The notes: generated by a model from the letters alone, not told the origin. 64,000 nt of DNA from Tridacna crocea (GCA_943736015.1 OX031063.1:1717001-1781000); one strand, 5' to 3'. Positions 46,601 through 55,377 are shown, counted from the stretch's first letter. Program-made: numbers and translations.

Positions 46601-49600
46601 TCAAGAACAGGGGATCGCTTGTTCGATTCCCGACGCGGCTAATTTCTTTCCGACGATTGATGATTGTCAATGAGAAAGGATTCATTCCCCTCTCAACGCT
46701 GATCATTGTTTCGACAAGTTATGTGGGAAAACAGACAATGGCTTGGACGGAAAATTGTGCAGAGCACTGGTAAACTTGAGAAATTCCAGAAAAGCATGGA
46801 TAGGTGCATTGGCCGCAGTGATGAACTAATTTTGAAATAATGTTGAAAACGGCGCTTTTTAAACACCACAGAATTAATCAACCATCATTAAAACAAGTTT
46901 ACTCATAATATCTTCTACACAATAGAAAAGTATGGCATTCCCCCGTAACTCTCTGTCGCTCGTTATTAGTCTCTCGTCTTCTGAGTCTTAGAAGTTATCT
47001 CCAGACTAAGACATTTTCTGATATCTAGGCCATACCTTAATTTTTTTTGTTCTAACATTGGCTTGTTATTATAATTTATGGAAAACTGAACCAATTCAAG
47101 AAGGGCTATTTTTTCTTTTTTTTTTTGTTACCAAAGGATGCCCCCTTTTTAGCTTATCTGAGCACGAAGTGCTCATGGTGAGCTTTTGTGATCGCCCAAT
47201 GTCCGTCGTGCGTCGTCCGTCGTGCGTCGTCCGTCATCCACTATGTCTTTAAACATCTTGTCCTCCTAAACCACTGGGCCAATCTTGATAAAACTAGACA
47301 GGAATGTTCCTTGGGTGCAGCTCTACCAAAGTTGTTCACGATATTGAATTCAAGCCATGATTCTGGTTGCCACCAAAAGGAAAAAAATAGCAAAATCTTT
47401 GAAAATCTTCTTCTCTGCAACTAGAAGGCGTAGAGCTTTGATATTTAGTATGTAGCATCTCTAAGTAGACCTCTGCGAAGATGGTTCATATGATGTCCCT
47501 GGGGTCTAAACTGGCCCAGCCCCGGGGGTCACAAGTTTGAGTCATATGAACAAGGAAAGAAAACTTTAAAATTCTTGTATTCTAAAACTAAGTGGTGCAG
47601 AGCTTGGGTATTTGGTGTGTAGCATCTCTTAGTGGACCTCTACCAAGATTGTTCATATGATGTCTTTGGGGTCAAAACTGGCCCCGCCCCGGTGGTCACA
47701 ATTTTGAAACATAGAAATAAAGAAGGAAAACTTTAGAATTCTTCTTGTCTGAAACTAGGTGGTGCAGAGATTTGATATTTGGTTTGTAGCATCTCTTAGT
47801 GCACCTCTACCAAGGTTGTTCATATGATGCCCCTTGGGTCAAAACTAGTCCTGCCACGGGGGTCACAAGTTTGAAACATAGGAACAAAGAAGGAAAACTT
47901 TAAATTTCTTATTCTCTGAAACTAGAAAGCGTAGAACTTTGATATTTGGTATGTAGCATCTCTTAGTAGAATTCTACAAAGTATCTTCATACTATGCTCC
48001 TGGTGTCAAAACTTGCCCTGTCCCAGGGGTCACAAGTTCAAAACATGGGAACAAAGAAGGAAAACTTTAAAATTCTACTTCTCTGAAAGTAGAAGGCGTA
48101 GAGCTTTGATATTTTGTAAGTAGCATCTCCTAGTGGACCTCGACCACGTTTTTATTAGGATGCCCCTGGGGTCAAAACTGGCTCTGCCCAGCGGTCACAA
48201 GTTTGATTTTACAGCTTGGTACTCAGGTGAGCGATATAGGACCATGATGGTCCTCTTGTTTTACGTAATGACAAAGCAGGCGTTGGTTTTATATATGTAC
48301 GAGGGAACCTGATAGAATAAATTTTCATTGACTCCTGACACACACATAAAAAATCTTAAAGAGTCACATAGTGAGAAACTTAATCCAATTAGATAGCAAA
48401 ATTTTTGTCAAGGAAAATACTTAGTCTTAAATGTATTTGGAAACGCATCTAAAAATGTATTCACCGGTACAAAAGCAAAGTCTCCGTTCCTTCCAAACAT
48501 TATTGAAAATTGAGTAAATGCTGGAAATCAACGTTTTTTCATATTCTAACAATTATATATATCAGGCATAGATTTGATTTCCTTGCAACATATTTAAATC
48601 TGTCGCCTGCAGATGTTGTTTTAGATGTATGGACAAGTTACATACATGATGAAAGCTAGGAAATACATGAGCAGGTTGCATTCTAGATGAATTCAATGGG
48701 GCCATATATCCCCTTGTCAGAAAAAAGTATGCGCCAGGATAAGACATCTGTTCAAATAATTTTTATTTCAATCCAGTTTTAACATCATATAGTCCATTTT
48801 AATGAACATTATTCTGAACTTCTGGACTTAAAATGTCAAAGTTATTGGTGAAAATTCTTCACCATTGGTTATTTGATAAGATCCAGCCACATTAGTGATT
48901 GATGGACTGCTTTACATTTTATCTATTACAAATGAATAAAATGCTTTAGGCATTAAAGAAACTTTTATTTTTCCTTTCCTTCCAGTGATCAAGAGCTTTT
49001 CAGATACCCAAATTTCTAGCCTTAGAAATATTTTCTAAGAAGCCTTTCTCACAGTCAATTGTGTGAATGGGGCTGTAATAGCTAATGTTGAAAGATTTGG
49101 CAGATTAGGGACGTCATCCGAATAGGATTTATCTTTGTGATCCCAATGGACAAATAACTTATCTATGGATCTTCACATTTGATTACAAGTGGTTTATTTT
49201 TTTCGGTATCAGGACATTTGCCCCCCCTGGACATCTGTCCCCCGGACTTGTGCTCCGGACTTTTGCCCTTTTAGGACACCTGCCTCCTGGATATCTGCCC
49301 TCGGGCATTTTCCCCCGTAGGACATCTGCCCCCTTAGAACATCTGCCGCCTGGACATCTGCCACCCGGACATTCGGCCCTGTAGGACATCTGCCCCTTTC
49401 GGACATTTGCCCACTGGACATTTGCCCCCTGGGCATCTGCTTCCCCGGACATTCGCCCCCTTAGGATATCCCCAGGACATTTGCCCTGATAGGACATCTA
49501 CCCCCGGCTATTTGCCCCCGTGGGACAACTGCCTCCTGGGAAACGATAAGCCTCTTCTAAATGATGTTGAAGAATTAATAACATCCTGAATTTTGCTTTA

Positions 49601-52600
49601 TTTTTCTTAAAATGCAAAAAAAAAGAATTTTTATCGGTGTTTACAACAGAGGTGCCAGATGAGTAACTGACTCTATAGTTATCATACTGGAAGTTTGATA
49701 TTAAAACTGAAATCAATTAATCAGCCGAAGATTTTCAGCAAAATAGCACTTAACCATACAACAGCTGAGAAGTATTTTTCATAAAGCCGCTCAAATTTAC
49801 CATGTACAATATACATGTATATCTCAAAGTTTCTTTTTTGAGTTTGTTCCTTAAAGGAGCTCGACGTCCAAGTTGTAAACAAACTGAGGGGGCAGATATC
49901 CAGGGGGCAGATGTCCTAAGGGGGCAGATGTCCGGGGGGCAGATGTCGGGGGGCAGATGTCGGGGGCACATGCCCTAAGGGGGCAGATGTCCTAGGTTGG
50001 CAGATGTCCGCGTGGGCAACGTCCAGGTGGCAGGTGCCCTAAGGGGGAAAAAGTCTGGGGGGCACAAGTCTGGGGACAGAAGTCCGCGGGTCAAATGTCC
50101 TAGACCCATTTTTTCCCACTTGTTTCTGGTTTTCTCTTAATGAATCAAGTACTTGTATTATCTATGTGAATGTGTTCCTGTTCTTGTCGAAATGTCAAAT
50201 TAAGTTCTCAATTTTAATATCAGTCAAACCGTTAAGTTCATCTTTAGACAAAGATGAAATTGATCTCCTTCCCAGAAATCTGAAACTATAAACAAAGTTA
50301 TCATCTTTGACTAGAAATTTTTCGTTCAATTTCTGAATAAGTCCTTCAGAGTATTCACAATCCTGTGACCCTTACTTACAACATGTTTACTTTCAAACAT
50401 AATGTTACCCTTATCTAGCTTCAAATGATCCTTAGCCTGATTAGATTAGACTTACTGTAGCGAAGCTTCAATGTTTTTTGAAGTTTCACCACATTGATGA
50501 GGAGAGGAGGAGGGAGAAAAGTACGAAAGTATTTTAACAAATAAAGATAAGTAGATATTTACCCTTTTTGAAAAAACATGTTATTCAGCTGTTTCCATTT
50601 ATCACAAAACTTACATCAAAAACTATCTTAATTACTCCTACAGTTCTACTTATAACGTTTGTCCCTCTTCCAAATTCCTCTCCTATGGAATGTTGAAGTC
50701 ACGGGCCTTATATACTCTACTGGACTCTCAAATCCACCAGAATCATAAAAAGCACGTGAATTCAGTATTTCAAGAAATTGTTTAAATAATGGAAAAGGAG
50801 TAAATGTAAATAGGTTGCATAATACATATTTACATAACATAATTGTATGGAGTAATCTACTTTAATAATATATATAAGCTAAATTGGGAGAAATAATTTC
50901 ACAAGCTTAGCACATGTTTCTCCTTATATAATAAATCGCAATCTCTGCGACACTTACTGTTTTTTTGTTCAGTTCTCCAAAGGCTTTTTGCAGCTGTCAC
51001 CTAAAGCATCAACAATTGAAACTTCAAGTCTCTTTTTTGGAAGACTAATCAGAGTTCAGATATTACATGTCTATAATTATATATGTAGTAAAACAAAATC
51101 TGAATGGGCAGATCTTTTTTGGCAAGCTATTTGGCCTTTGGATCCTGGTCTGTGATGAAAACGGTAATTAAATCAAGGCAACTGTACACTGTCTCAAATA
51201 CTTTGTAAATTAAATCTATCATGCACCCATGTGTCCATAATTTTGAATCATCCTACAAAGATTGGAAACAGTCCCGTCAATGTTTTCCCGTACTCATTCG
51301 TACTCCTGTAAGTAGATACTTGAACTAATTGCTGGTGAGGTTACGAAAGCCAAATGATGGGCCATTAAATTTTCTCTTCAAAAGTACCTTCTTCATGCTG
51401 GTGATCGACTTTGTGCCGTCACTACCCAATCTCATGACTTTAAACAGGGAAACCAAGTAAAACTAAGATTGTGTTTCTAAACAATGCAGATCATACAGCT
51501 TTTTGAAGACAGTTCGAGAAAGTGTTGTCTTTTGCATATGTGTAGATCGAGAAGACATCGCATTCAATGTTCCGCCTGATCTAGGATCAGCAAACGATTT
51601 TTTGTGCTATATTTTTTGTAATATTCTGGTAATAACTCCTTTGAAATTACAATGTCTAGGACTTTTCTTATAACTATTTTAGTGATTCAAGACTTAAAGG
51701 TAGGTATTTAGATTTTTCACATTGCACCAAATTAAAAAAGATATATATCACTGATTTTTTTCATGAAAAAAAAATCAAATCACCAATACTTGAGAGTCAT
51801 AAGATTACACACACAAAATATTTTGATGGTGTTCCCTGAAAAGGCTACATAGACTCTTAAGGTATTTCACAAGAAACAAAAAAAAGCATTGTGGGAATGT
51901 CATTTGACTGGTACCTGACTAATGACGTTTAAATTCCATAACATACGAAACAAGTAATTCATTTCCATTATGTCTTCTTCGGACACTATGTTTTAAGCTG
52001 TGCCTGTGTATTTATGATATGTAGATGAGCGAGTTGCTCATGTAAAATAGACTGTGTGTCCTGTTGCTGTCAACTTAAATCTCTAATTTGTCTTGCTGTC
52101 GGATGGTTTTCGACAACTGGGGATTTATGAATGAAAATTAAAAGGCTTTGGGAGTATAAAGATCGTTCTTGTAGGGGTATTTTTGCAAAATGTTCGTCCC
52201 AAAATCTGAAGGGCCACCTTTGAGAACAATCGGGTATTGTTTTTAATATATATATCTTACGACCTGCCGTATATTGTGAGTCAAAGATAACACTGTACGT
52301 CATATGCTATCTGGCACTGAACTACGTTTTCTACAGAATTACGTAATATGTCCTCAATACACTTTATATTACTCTTCTATCGCAGAGAATGCGGAAATCA
52401 AGGCTCAGAGTCCTGAAGTTAAGAGCTATCAACTTGCAACAGCCATCGTCGGAACAGTCGCCGGTGTTGTAATCATCGGAAACGTGGTGGCTGCAATCTG
52501 TTACATGACTCGTCACAGGTACACACACTGCTAAATGAAATCCTGAAATCCCTTTGCAATTATATAAGAAATTATCATGGAAAATTAGGGTAATGTTTCC

Positions 52601-53145
52601 TAGTGCTTGGGTATTTTCCACGATTTGGATTGGAAATAACAACAGTATGGTCGTCATTTTTTGAATCTGAATACGTAAGTATGTCATTCGTATTATAGGC
52701 TGGAGGCCTGTGTGTATATATTAATAGACATTATCATGGTCATTGTCATTGCGTGCAAGAGTCAATTAAATAGGTAGCTTTTAAGTTACGGAAGTGCCAG
52801 CGAATTAAGAATATTAATTAAAAGTGGGCCCTTGTATCACGTGTCCGGAATATGAAATGTTTCTTTGTTGTCTTGTGGTAACCATAGTCTTGAAAAAGCA
52901 CCCAGGTTATATTCTAATTATTCTTGCAAAACAGGGGTCGCTTGCTTAGTGAGGTACTAAAACAGTATTTATTGCATCATTTGTTCTTCAGGAGAAAGCA
53001 CAGAGAGAGACCGATACAAAGTCAACCCGTAATCAGCAATCTGTACGAGATGGCTAATAGAGGCGCCTTTGGAACTGAACATCAATACGGACAAACAGCA
53101 CCAGCTTATGAAGTACCGGAAGAGCCTTATGAAATTCCAAAATAG
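31580..53145 (+). CDS. Predicted six-exon gene: secreted-leader, fucolectin (FTP)-EGF transmembrane receptor
   Basis: Exons are 31580-31637, 40399-40638, 42390-42578, 44457-44588, 52386-52518 and 52992-53145. Together they give 906 bases, 301 codons plus stop. Phases agree at all five junctions and every intron is GT..AG. The protein has a signal peptide (1-19), an F5/8C-like fucolectin domain (about 20-162), an eight-cysteine EGF-like module (about 163-206), a juxtamembrane linker, a transmembrane helix (about 223-247), a basic stop-transfer segment (TRHRRKHRER) and a tail with Y269, Y283, Y290 and Y297. This is the layout of a type I surface receptor: an extracellular lectin-type domain and intracellular tyrosines that could be phosphorylated. 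The YEVP and YEIP motifs resemble SH2-docking sites. Extra exons in the 8.8-kb and 7.8-kb introns cannot be excluded. Ligand and function are unknown. Confidence 0.82.
31844..32025. mobile_element. Small element with CAGGGGCGAATCCAGG ends
   Basis: The left end CAGGGGCGAATCCAGG is nearly the reverse complement of the right end CTGGATCCGCCAGTG, and G-rich and C-rich tracts follow inside each end. There is no coding capacity; it is a MITE-like sequence in intron 1. Confidence 0.65.
32106..32307. mobile_element. Near-perfect palindromic MITE with CAGGGCCCGTATTCACC ends
   Basis: The 202-bp sequence reads almost the same on both strands. CAGGGCCCGTATTCACCAAC matches the reverse complement of the right end, and the inner arms CAATCAGAAGTTGTGTTAC and GTAACACAACTTCTGATTGG flank a loop of about 20 bases. 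No gene lies inside. It is a fold-back MITE in intron 1 of the receptor gene. Confidence 0.8.
32370..32590. repeat. Cluster of short palindromes around GGTTAAATTTAACC
   Basis: GATTGTATAAA occurs twice, and GGTTAAATTTAACC and CTGGTTAACTTTAACCAG are near-palindromes. It is probably a degenerate fold-back element. Confidence 0.4.
33741..33945 (+). repeat. SINE body fragment (related to 46564-46885)
   Basis: TCATTCCTCTCTCTCTGCTG, GAAAGCATGGAATG and the ending GTAAAACATCATACAACCAT are homologous, in order, to segments of 46680-46880. No tRNA-like head sits directly before it; a weak box-B-like GGTTCAAAACC is at about 33409. Confidence 0.5.
33946..35184. other. Intron 1 sequence, nothing recognised
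   Basis: This is AT-rich and non-coding as far as I can see, with a long poly-T run (about 34974-34992) and no repeat I can match inside the window. Confidence 0.45.
35185..37813 (-). mobile_element. pogo-like DNA transposon
   Basis: A transposase (35580-37312, minus strand) is flanked by imperfect inverted sequences. Left ATATCCCCGTCCGACCTAAT (from about 35187) matches the reverse complement of the right end GTATCCCCAACCAACCTAAC (to about 37812). CAACCTTGATTCGATCA (35394-35410) is repeated in inverse orientation at 37761-37777. TA dinucleotides next to both ends fit the TA target of Tc1/mariner-type elements. The exact ends are uncertain by a few bases. Confidence 0.7.
35580..37312 (-). pseudogene. 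pogo-like transposase with C-terminal zinc-finger region, two frameshifts
   Basis: The N-terminal frame (37312-36533) has a psq-type helix-turn-helix (AIRKAAAVYGVPYTTLADRV), a CENP-B-type region (DKWLHNFLLRW) and the first catalytic Asp in NIDDKGLNFDHKP. The middle frame (36669-36013) has LVLYDGHKSHCSLGLIEW and LPPHCPHVLQPLDISCFGPF, the second and third acidic residues of a DDD pogo core. The last frame (36086-35580) is Lys-rich, then has CCDKCNGWVHLQLC and ESFLCPNC, a PHD-like cysteine pattern. The frame changes fall at or near an A6 run (36638-36643) and a T8 run (36039-36046). Apart from these no stops interrupt it. Confidence 0.85.
37814..38049. other. Short non-coding spacer in intron 1
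   Basis: Nothing is recognised between the pogo element and block B. Confidence 0.4.
38500..38736. repeat. Fold-back family copy (in block B)
   Basis: It starts TTAACCCTTTACCACAC and has the centre GGAAATGCTGGTTACCCGCA followed by a CTCCTTTTCTC arm. The right end is degenerate. Confidence 0.65.
38758..38987. repeat. Fold-back family copy, well preserved
   Basis: The ends are TTAACCCTTTACCACAC and GTGTGGTAACAGGTTAA. The centre is GAGAAAATGCTGGTAAACAG / CAGCATTTTCTCC, flanked by ACATTGTGGAAAAA and TTTTTCCACGACGT. This is among the best copies for defining the unit (about 230 bp). Confidence 0.75.
40250..40345. repeat. Fold-back family fragment
   Basis: AAAAATGCAGGTTACAAGCA followed by TTTTCTTTTATTCCCAC is the central palindrome in decayed form, just before exon 2. 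Confidence 0.45.
40399..40638 (+). CDS. Receptor gene exon 2: first part of the fucolectin (F5/8C-like) domain
   Basis: The acceptor is TTCTTGTAG, the donor GTATGT at 40639. Phase is 1 at both ends. Family landmarks are the opening RLVSRGKTITASSQ, the AVDGNTD loop, a cysteine cluster STCLCC, and EPWYKLDLGQQYKIYSLSV (the usual PWW-x-VDLG-x-x-Y block). The common fucolectin segment with SCSHT before PWW and the R-x-DCC segment after the strand are not seen, so classic fucose binding may be lost. A weaker alternative donor (GTGGAG near 40609) would keep the same phase and shorten the domain by ten codons. Confidence 0.8.
40740..40990. repeat. Fold-back family pieces in intron 2
   Basis: A centre-like segment (ACATTGTTGGAAAGGAGG, CATTTTCTCCTCCCACAATG) is at 40752-40807. 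A separate end-type segment with AACTCTTTACCAAACGACAA and AAATTGAAAGCATTTGCAGA is at 40925-40985. Confidence 0.5.
41336..41820. mobile_element. Small element with ATGCTCCCCGAA ends and internal direct repeats
   Basis: Left ATGCTCCCCGAACA and right TGTTTCGGGGAGCAT are inverted copies. Inside, two to three units of about 120-130 bp share TTCAGATTT, AGTTTCA/GTTTCA, TTTTGAGCAC and ACATGAAGCCCCTTTT, and a GGAC-rich tract (41737-41773) follows. A 166-codon open frame runs through it, but its protein is just the repeat translated, so I do not call a gene. It sits in intron 2. Confidence 0.65.
42390..42578 (+). CDS. Receptor gene exon 3: second part of the fucolectin domain
   Basis: It follows a CCATTTCAG acceptor and ends in GCAG/GTAAAT, phase 1 at both ends. 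It encodes LKNMQIKLGTTRLNGQ, then a Tyr/Thr-rich stretch, and closes with GGRYLTLTLLKTKQFFVICE and LSVYAG. The R-Y-L-x-L...L-x-I/V-C-E-L-x-V-Y ending is the standard C-terminal strand of F5/8C and fucolectin domains. Confidence 0.82.
42607..42800. repeat. Fold-back family fragment in intron 3
   Basis: TTAACTCTTTACCGAAC begins it and a degraded centre and right part follow, only a short distance after exon 3. Confidence 0.4.
42955..43230. repeat. Fold-back family copy in intron 3, inverted arrangement
   Basis: End-type segments (TTGTTGCTCGCAAATACATT; later TGTTACCAAGCAACCCGAGT) surround a centre with TTGTTGGAAAAGAAGG and ATGCTTACAAGCATTTTC. Confidence 0.5.
43838..43990. repeat. Fold-back family fragment in intron 3
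   Basis: CTTAATCTTTTACCACAC is the family end; the centre is reduced to AAGCTGGCTATCAGCA. Confidence 0.45.
44000..44130. repeat. Short simple repeats (GC, C, CA, GA)
   Basis: GCGCGCGCG, a run of about 13 C, CACACACAC (about 43998-44034) and (GA)n at 44112-44130. Confidence 0.7.
44457..44588 (+). CDS. Receptor gene exon 4: EGF-like module
   Basis: The acceptor is TTTAACAG, the donor GTAATG, phase 1 at both ends, so the exon is a symmetrical, shuffleable module. It encodes 44 residues with eight cysteines, beginning DCIDGRYGSDCQEICGKC and ending GTCLRCRTGYKPPLCQ. This spacing fits the MEGF/laminin-like EGF modules of multi-EGF scavenger receptors. One N-glycosylation sequon (N-D-T) lies in ENNDTC. 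Confidence 0.82.
44602..44835. repeat. Fold-back family copy in intron 4
   Basis: It starts TTAACCCTTTAATAGGCGAC only 13 bases after exon 4. The centre is GAAATTGCTGGTGACCAGCA followed by TTTTCTCCTTTTCC. A long stem this close to the 5' splice site is notable. Confidence 0.6.
45640..45760. repeat. Fold-back family fragment in intron 4
   Basis: TAGTGGGAAAAGGAGAAATT and TCTCATTTTCCTGCC are parts of the centre and flanks. Confidence 0.35.
46564..46885 (+). repeat. tRNA-derived SINE
   Basis: The head has TAGCGCAGTAAGTAGC (box A region, about 46575) and TTGTTCGATTCCCG (box B, about 46619). The body from about 46680 matches the fragment at 33741-33945, and the 3' end reads GCTTTTTAAACACC...AATTAATCAACC. 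The acceptor-like ends GCCG/CGGC pair only partly. It lies in intron 4. Confidence 0.6.
47146..48257 (+). mobile_element. Non-autonomous element with CTCACCTGAG-type end, copy 2
   Basis: It is homologous to 5044-6413: CTTTTTAGCTTATCTGAGCA at the left, repeated GTGCGTCGTCCGTC next, about five modules of about 165 bp (landmarks near 47411, 47577, 47746, 47918 and 48080), and a right end with ACTCAGGTGAGCGATATAGG and the palindrome AGGACCATGATGGTCCT. It has two modules fewer than copy 1. No coding sequence. It is located in intron 4. Confidence 0.75.
48258..49210. other. Intron 4 sequence, little structure
   Basis: Only a weak fold-back family fragment (about 48490-48545, GTAAATGCTGGAAATCAACG) is visible. 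Confidence 0.4.
49211..49540 (+). repeat. Minisatellite array, GGACATCTGCCCC unit, forward
   Basis: About twenty degenerate units of 14-20 bp (GGACATCTGCCCC with spacers such as TTA, TGTA or CCT) run head to tail. Open frames through it encode only repeated PGHLPPG- or GGQMS-like peptides and are not genes. Confidence 0.85.
49886..50107 (-). repeat. Minisatellite array, same unit, reverse orientation
   Basis: About thirteen units of GGGGGCAGATGTCC, the reverse complement of the unit at 49211-49540. The two arrays face each other across about 345 bp, so the whole 49211-50107 stretch is an inverted repeat built of tandem repeats. Confidence 0.85.
50108..52075. other. Intron 4 sequence, nothing recognised
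   Basis: I looked for further cysteine-rich or membrane exons in the right phase and found none I could defend. Confidence 0.4.
52076..52245 (+). repeat. Dispersed repeat, copy 1 (copy 2 at 54074-54230)
   Basis: GTCGGATGGTTTTCGACAAC, AAAATTAAAAGGCTTTGGGA and GTATAAAGAT match 54074-54230 in order. It lies 140 bases before exon 5. Confidence 0.6.
52386..52518 (+). CDS. Receptor gene exon 5: juxtamembrane and transmembrane helix
   Basis: The acceptor TTCTATCGCAG starts the exon in phase 1; the donor AG/GTACAC leaves phase 2. A polar linker (ENAEIKAQSPEVKSYQ) leads into an uninterrupted hydrophobic stretch with AIVGTVAGVVIIGNVVAAIC, ending YMTRHR. It is long enough for one membrane-spanning helix, with basic residues on the inner side. 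Confidence 0.8.
52992..53145 (+). CDS. Receptor gene exon 6: cytoplasmic tail and stop
   Basis: The acceptor TTGTTCTTCAG starts the exon with G, completing the phase-2 codon AGG. The tail is basic at first (RKHRERP), then has VISNLYEMANRG and ends with APAYEVPEEPYEIPK before TAG. Two Y-E-x-P motifs seven residues apart suggest phosphotyrosine docking. The reading frame also continues upstream into the intron, but that part has no support. Confidence 0.8.
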
Positions 53146-53507
53146 TCTGATTATACTTCGTGGTCGCTTTAGGCCGGCATCATTACACCAGCAATTTCAG
53201 CTTTCGACATAAATATACATGTATATGAAACAGGCATTTCAAGATATTCAAATATAGAGGTTTCAGGTAACAATTTAATGGAAAACATTTGGACTTGACT
53301 AAATGTTTTCTACCAGAAAAGACGCTATAACGTTTACACGTTTAGCAGAAAAAGGAAATGTATGTATCTGCTTTTGCCATCAGACTAAATATGCTATTTA
53401 AATCACGTTTCAGTTATCAACTGGTCATAGCCGCTAATGAGTGACGTAATTACTAGAATATAATGGTATTTGGAAATGAAATGTGTAAATTAGGTCGAAA
53501 CGAAATC

Positions 53508-53513
53508 AATAAA
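53508..53513 (+). promoter_or_regulatory. Candidate polyadenylation signal of the receptor gene
   Basis: AATAAA lies 363 bases after the stop codon and is the first clear hexamer in an otherwise AT-rich 3' region. The actual cleavage site cannot be seen. Confidence 0.5.
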
Positions 53514-54073
53514 AACATTGTAAATTTTAAAATGATATACAATGTTAACAATAAAATGCACGATATGATTAAGTTAAAACGGTCAAAGGTTTGGATCTTC
53601 TGATCATATTATTAATATTTGACACAAGTATAGCTGTAAAAACTCTTGAAGCATTGATACAAGACTTGATGCTTTTAACGTCAAGCCTTTGCATTTTTCG
53701 TCAGTGATATCTACCTGTCCAATTGACAACATGTGCATCTCATGATATTGTTTCTTTTTTCATTGCCTTGTTGATATGTAGTTTTCTTTACATGTTTCAA
53801 CATTACTCAAAAAACTCTGTGTGGTTGTACATACACTGCATATAAACATTTTTTCATAGTTATGATTTAGATGAAATGCAAACGTAACTGTTGCAACCAA
53901 CGTTTCCTCATTTCATACGCATATTTTCTATACAAATGAAATACACTATTGTTAAGGCTGGCACTTTGTTAGATCAACAAAAGTGCAACAAAACATATAT
54001 CATAGTTTTAGAAAAGTGATTTAGTTAGAAGTTCAATTCATGCAATCCCGTCGGCATCGAACTGGGCTGTAGT

Positions 54074-54230
54074 GAATCTCCAATTTCTCTTGTCGTCGGA
54101 TGGATTTTGACTACTAGGGTTTTATGAAAGAAAATTATAAGGCTTTGGAGTATAAGGATGGATTTTTTGTACTTTTGTAAAATTTTTGTCCTAGACTCTA
54201 AAGGTCATCTTTATGCACTAGTCTTCTTTT
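54074..54230 (+). repeat. Dispersed repeat, copy 2
   Basis: It matches 52076-52245 (GTCGGATGGATTTTGACTAC, AAAATTATAAGGCTTTGGAG, GTATAAGGAT). No copy of the transmembrane exon follows it, so it is not simply a duplicated gene end. Confidence 0.6.
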
Positions 54231-54470
54231 AATTGTCATATTATAAGGTTTATAGCATGTTATCTTTATAATAATTGCTTTTCGCTTCTGTCTTTAAATG
54301 TGCTTCCTCTATTTGTCATTGTATTCTTTTTAAAAGTATTTGCATGTCTCTGTTTTTAATGTTTTGAATATTGTACGTCTATGTTTGTCTCATGTATATA
54401 TGACTAAATATGTCGGTAGATAGCGATACATCGCTAATGTTATTTTGTTAATACTCTAAAACCGACTTAA

Positions 54471-54502
54471 AATAAAATTTTGCATCTTGTATCTTGTAAT
54501 TT
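54471..54502 (+). repeat. Retroposon-like 3' tail (AATAAAATTTTG plus short repeat)
   Basis: AATAAAATTTTG is followed by two imperfect copies of CATCTTGTATCTTGTA-type sequence. It probably ends a retroposed sequence lying to its left (53.9-54.47 kb). Confidence 0.45.
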
Positions 54503-54534
54503 AAATAACGATCAAAGAAGGGTTTATTGGTGTG

Positions 54535-54816
54535 TGAATATGGCTGACAGAACAGAAAAGGCGATACTCAACAATAGCGGGAAGCTGCATGATATGCGAA
54601 AACCTGGAAAATAAAAACTTGATGAATTTTAGTGACGTTGATAGCGTGTTCGTTGCCCAAAGAATTGTTTTACGGTCTGGCATGGCTGCCGCTTGGTACA
54701 GATACGCCAACTGGCCGTATAGAAAGGAAGCTATTTTACGCCAACACTGTGACAAAAATCCGTACAAGACCATGCTGTCTTCTAAACACACTATCATGAA
54801 CGAAACATTCATTTGA
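54535..54816 (+). other. Unrecognised open frame, weak
   Basis: A 75-codon frame from ATG 54589 (with VAQRIVLRSGMAAAWYRY) and an overlapping 24-codon frame from ATG 54543 (MADRTEKAILNN) lie here. I recognise no domain and no splice context. The minus strand is also open. It may be a fragment of a mobile element or an exon of a neighbouring gene. Confidence 0.2.
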
Positions 54817-55377
54817 CACATTCCAAAACCTTACCCACCGGTCTCATCTGTAAATCGAATTAGAGTCCAGCCATTAAAGGCCCAAATAATATGATCCCAT
54901 GCTTTGTCAAACCGCTCCTGCTCCTAAACACGTACAGGCACTGTTCTCAGTTTGCTTTATAATACGCTGGTAAGGACATTCAGAATCTTTTATCAATGTT
55001 GATAGGTTGGATCAAAGATCATTGATGAGATTTCATGCTTTCTGCAGTTTTATTGTGAAGTAGATCTGTGCTCTCGTAAAAAAGAAAAACAAAAAACTAA
55101 AAAACATCGTAGACGTGAAAGGCGATAAAGCATTAACACAAACAAAAAATATCGTGTCTGACAACCCTAGGCAAAAAAAGAAACAAACAAACATATTTGC
55201 GGAATGCGCAAAACAACTAACACGCACAACAATTCATATTACATCATTAGTACAGTTAAATGCATACAATGAACATAATTTATGCTAAGGTCTGTGACAC
55301 TGTTGCTTCAAATTACTTAAGTGCAAGGTAAAACTAAAAAAGTCTCATTGAAATAGGTTTAGCTACACATGACTTTT

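Noticed and set aside
49183-49497. Open frames over the GGACATCTGCCCC array as a repeat protein
   Set aside because: All frames of the minisatellite are open because the unit lacks stops; both strands give similar repetitive peptides.
49211-50107. CRISPR-like array
   Set aside because: Eukaryotic context, degenerate units without unique equal-length spacers, opposite orientations on the two sides.
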